This document shows positions 62,619-64,000 of a stretch of 64,000 bases of DNA, piece by piece. The notes beneath the pieces are model-generated. The model ran no database searches. It had not been told where the DNA came from and saw nothing but the letters and a program-made list of their open reading frames with translations. A program made the translations under genes and the position numbers. Position 1 is the first letter of the stretch. Each line of letters opens with the position of its first letter. The stretch is from Chitinophaga horti (lineage in GTDB: Bacteria; Bacteroidota; Bacteroidia; Chitinophagales; Chitinophagaceae): contig NZ_CP107006.1 of the NCBI RefSeq assembly GCF_022867795.2, forward strand, positions 1,178,001-1,242,000, given 5' to 3'.

Positions 62619-63854
62619 ATGAAATACATAAAACAATTAATAGCAGCCCTGTCCATACCCGTATTGCTGGCTGGCTGTGAAAAAATAAACGACGCGCTGG
62701 ATGCGGAAAAGGTAGGCGCCTACACCGTGTCCGTCACAGCATCCACCGAAATGTCCGGCGTGGCCACCGAAGGATTAAAAGTCGTGTTCGAGAACTTTGC
62801 GGAAGGCTTCCGGCTCGAAGCGGAACTGGGTGCGGGTGCTACGCCTATTAAAGGGCTGATTCCCGGTATGTACAGCATTAACGTATCCGGCAGAGTAGAA
62901 GGCGCCGACGGTGAAACGTATTACCTGAATGGCAGTAAGATCAACTATGCCATCTTTAAAAACAATGAGCAGCTGGAGATTTCAGTGAGCGGCCTGAAAG
63001 TAAGTCCGCTGGTATTTTCAGAAATATTCTTCGCAGGTACGAATCCTTTCTACTTCCGTAACCAGTTTTACGAGATCTATAACAATTCTGATAAAGTGAT
63101 TTACCTGGATGGGCTTTGTTTCGCCAACTTGATGCCCAGTGCTGTGACGACGAATATGCCGACATGGCCCGCAACGGATGGTAACCAGTACGCTTATGCT
63201 GAACGTATCTGGAAAATTCCCGGCAACGGTACCGAATACCCACTGCAACCGGGCGAATCGTTCTCCATTGCACAATGGGCGGCTAATCACCAGTTACCGC
63301 AATACAGCCCTGCGTCACCGATCAACTGTTTCCCTGCGGAGTTCGAGTTCAACATGAACAACCCTAACTTCCCGGACCAGCCTGCGGTAGATATGACGCA
63401 TGTATTTTACAATGCCAGTGCCTCCAAAGGCACATTGCCGCAATACCTGGTATCAGTGTTCGGTGGTGCGTACGTGATCTTCCGCGTACCGGCGGGTGAA
63501 ACCTACGATCCGGTGAACAATGCCGAATTAAGAACGCGTAACCTCGCCAACGCAACGGCCACACAGCAATATGCAAAAATTCCCATCCGGTATATTTTAG
63601 ATGCGGTAGAAGCAGGTAATAACCAGAACTCCATCGCTAACAAACGTGTACCATCCGTGTTAGATGCGGGTATGACGTATGTTGGCGCTACCTATAACTC
63701 ACAGGGTGTTGCCCGTAAAGTAGGTGCTGTAAATGCCGACGGTACACCGATTTACACCGATACCAACAACAGTACCGATGACTTCGAACGTGGGGTAGTA
63801 CCACAATTCAGGCGCCACGGGGCTAAAATGCCGTTCTGGAACCATATGAACTAA
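62619..63854 (+). CDS. DUF4876-type outer-membrane lipoprotein
   Basis: This 411-residue lipoprotein has lipobox Cys20 (VLLAGC). Residues about 30-130 form an Ig-like/carboxypeptidase-like beta domain (YTVSVTASTEMSGVATEGLKV, GLIPGMYSINVSG). Residues about 130-411 contain LVFSEIFFAGTNPFYFRNQF, QFYEIYNNSDKVIYLDGL and ILDAVEAGNNQNS. This lamin-tail-like pattern is typical of DUF4876 proteins, which in Bacteroidota follow TonB-dependent receptors. The name is from family recognition, not a search. It probably serves as the surface partner of the receptor nine bases upstream, in the place SusD takes in SusCD systems. Confidence 0.85.
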   Translation: MKYIKQLIAALSIPVLLAGCEKINDALDAEKVGAYTVSVTASTEMSGVATEGLKVVFENFAEGFRLEAELGAGATPIKGLIPGMYSINVSGRVEGADGETYYLNGSKINYAIFKNNEQLEISVSGLKVSPLVFSEIFFAGTNPFYFRNQFYEIYNNSDKVIYLDGLCFANLMPSAVTTNMPTWPATDGNQYAYAERIWKIPGNGTEYPLQPGESFSIAQWAANHQLPQYSPASPINCFPAEFEFNMNNPNFPDQPAVDMTHVFYNASASKGTLPQYLVSVFGGAYVIFRVPAGETYDPVNNAELRTRNLANATATQQYAKIPIRYILDAVEAGNNQNSIANKRVPSVLDAGMTYVGATYNSQGVARKVGAVNADGTPIYTDTNNSTDDFERGVVPQFRRHGAKMPFWNHMN

Positions 63855-63874
63855 CGCATCAAAACAGCACACTC

Positions 63875-64000
63875 ATGAAGAAATTATATATCACCGTGGC
63901 GCTGGCCGCCGCCTGTCAGGCCACGGCAGCGCAGGATGCAGGGAATACACCCGCTTCGCTGGAATGGCGCCGCCAAAACAGTTTGTGGGAACAGTCTGGC
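63875..64000 (+). CDS. Exported protein, 5' part only (possibly DUF6850-like)
   Basis: The gene runs off the window after 42 codons. It starts at ATG 63875 with a signal peptide MKKLYITVALAAACQATAA-QD. The mature start ends SLEWRRQNSLWEQSG, which resembles the beginning of DUF6850-type outer-membrane proteins that often follow DUF4876 genes. It is the fifth gene of the protease-receptor operon, 20 bases after the DUF4876 gene. Too little is visible to be certain. Confidence 0.7.
   Translation, partial: MKKLYITVALAAACQATAAQDAGNTPASLEWRRQNSLWEQSG

Overview
The window comes from a glycan-foraging member of the Bacteroidota, most likely Chitinophagaceae (Chitinophaga-like). The evidence is repeated SusC/SusD pairs, ECF sigma/FecR pairs that control STN-domain SusC receptors, CHU_C/type IX-type C-terminal domains, GldA/GldG-like proteins, TAnnTTTG-type -7 promoter elements, and almost no Shine-Dalgarno sequences. 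No rRNA, tRNA, CRISPR array or insertion sequence was seen. Genes are tightly packed, mostly on the plus strand.

Layout. (1) 1-8996: the end of a polysaccharide-utilisation locus (PUL). It holds a SusC fragment, SusD, a GH38-like protein, an SGNH hydrolase and a GH92 alpha-mannosidase, which suggests an alpha-mannoside or N-glycan substrate. (2) 9125-21584: a seven-gene run of SusD, a DUF5004-like lipoprotein, a lipoprotein, SusC, SusD, SusC and a propeller protein. The two SusDs are paralogous and the order is unusual. (3) 21656-22149 (minus): msrA, broken by a one-base deletion in a G run. (4) 22445-27646: a Tat-type lipoprotein, a fusion of a 2x[4Fe-4S] ferredoxin with an HExxH putative metallopeptidase, a small secreted protein, and a large propeller/PKD protein with a CHU_C sorting domain. 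(5) 27719-29080 (minus): a membrane-anchored RraB-like protein and a retropepsin-like protein. (6) 29202-35981 and 39462-48636: two modules of ECF sigma, FecR anti-sigma, STN-SusC and SusD. The second adds two TlpA-like thioredoxins. Between them lie a GldA-like ATPase and a GldF-GldG fusion. (7) 48778-52658: a PAS histidine kinase and receiver protein, a secreted protein with a calcium-loop-like motif, a DUF6122-like membrane protein (minus) and a histidine phosphatase. (8) 52785-56455: a second, divergent GH92 enzyme, and on the minus strand a GH-A clan glycoside hydrolase lipoprotein. (9) 56921-64000: a five-gene operon of a gingipain/caspase-like (clan CD) peptidase with a helical-repeat tail, a small secreted protein, a non-SusC TonB-dependent receptor, a DUF4876-type lipoprotein and the start of a further exported protein.

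The SusC/SusD and TonB receptors would carry ligands across the outer membrane. The GH38/GH92/SGNH/GH-A enzymes would trim glycans outside or in the periplasm, and the sigma/FecR pairs would report receptor occupancy to transcription. The loci most likely to be undescribed are the ferredoxin-HExxH fusion cluster (22445-24412) and the protease-TonB receptor operon (56921-64000).
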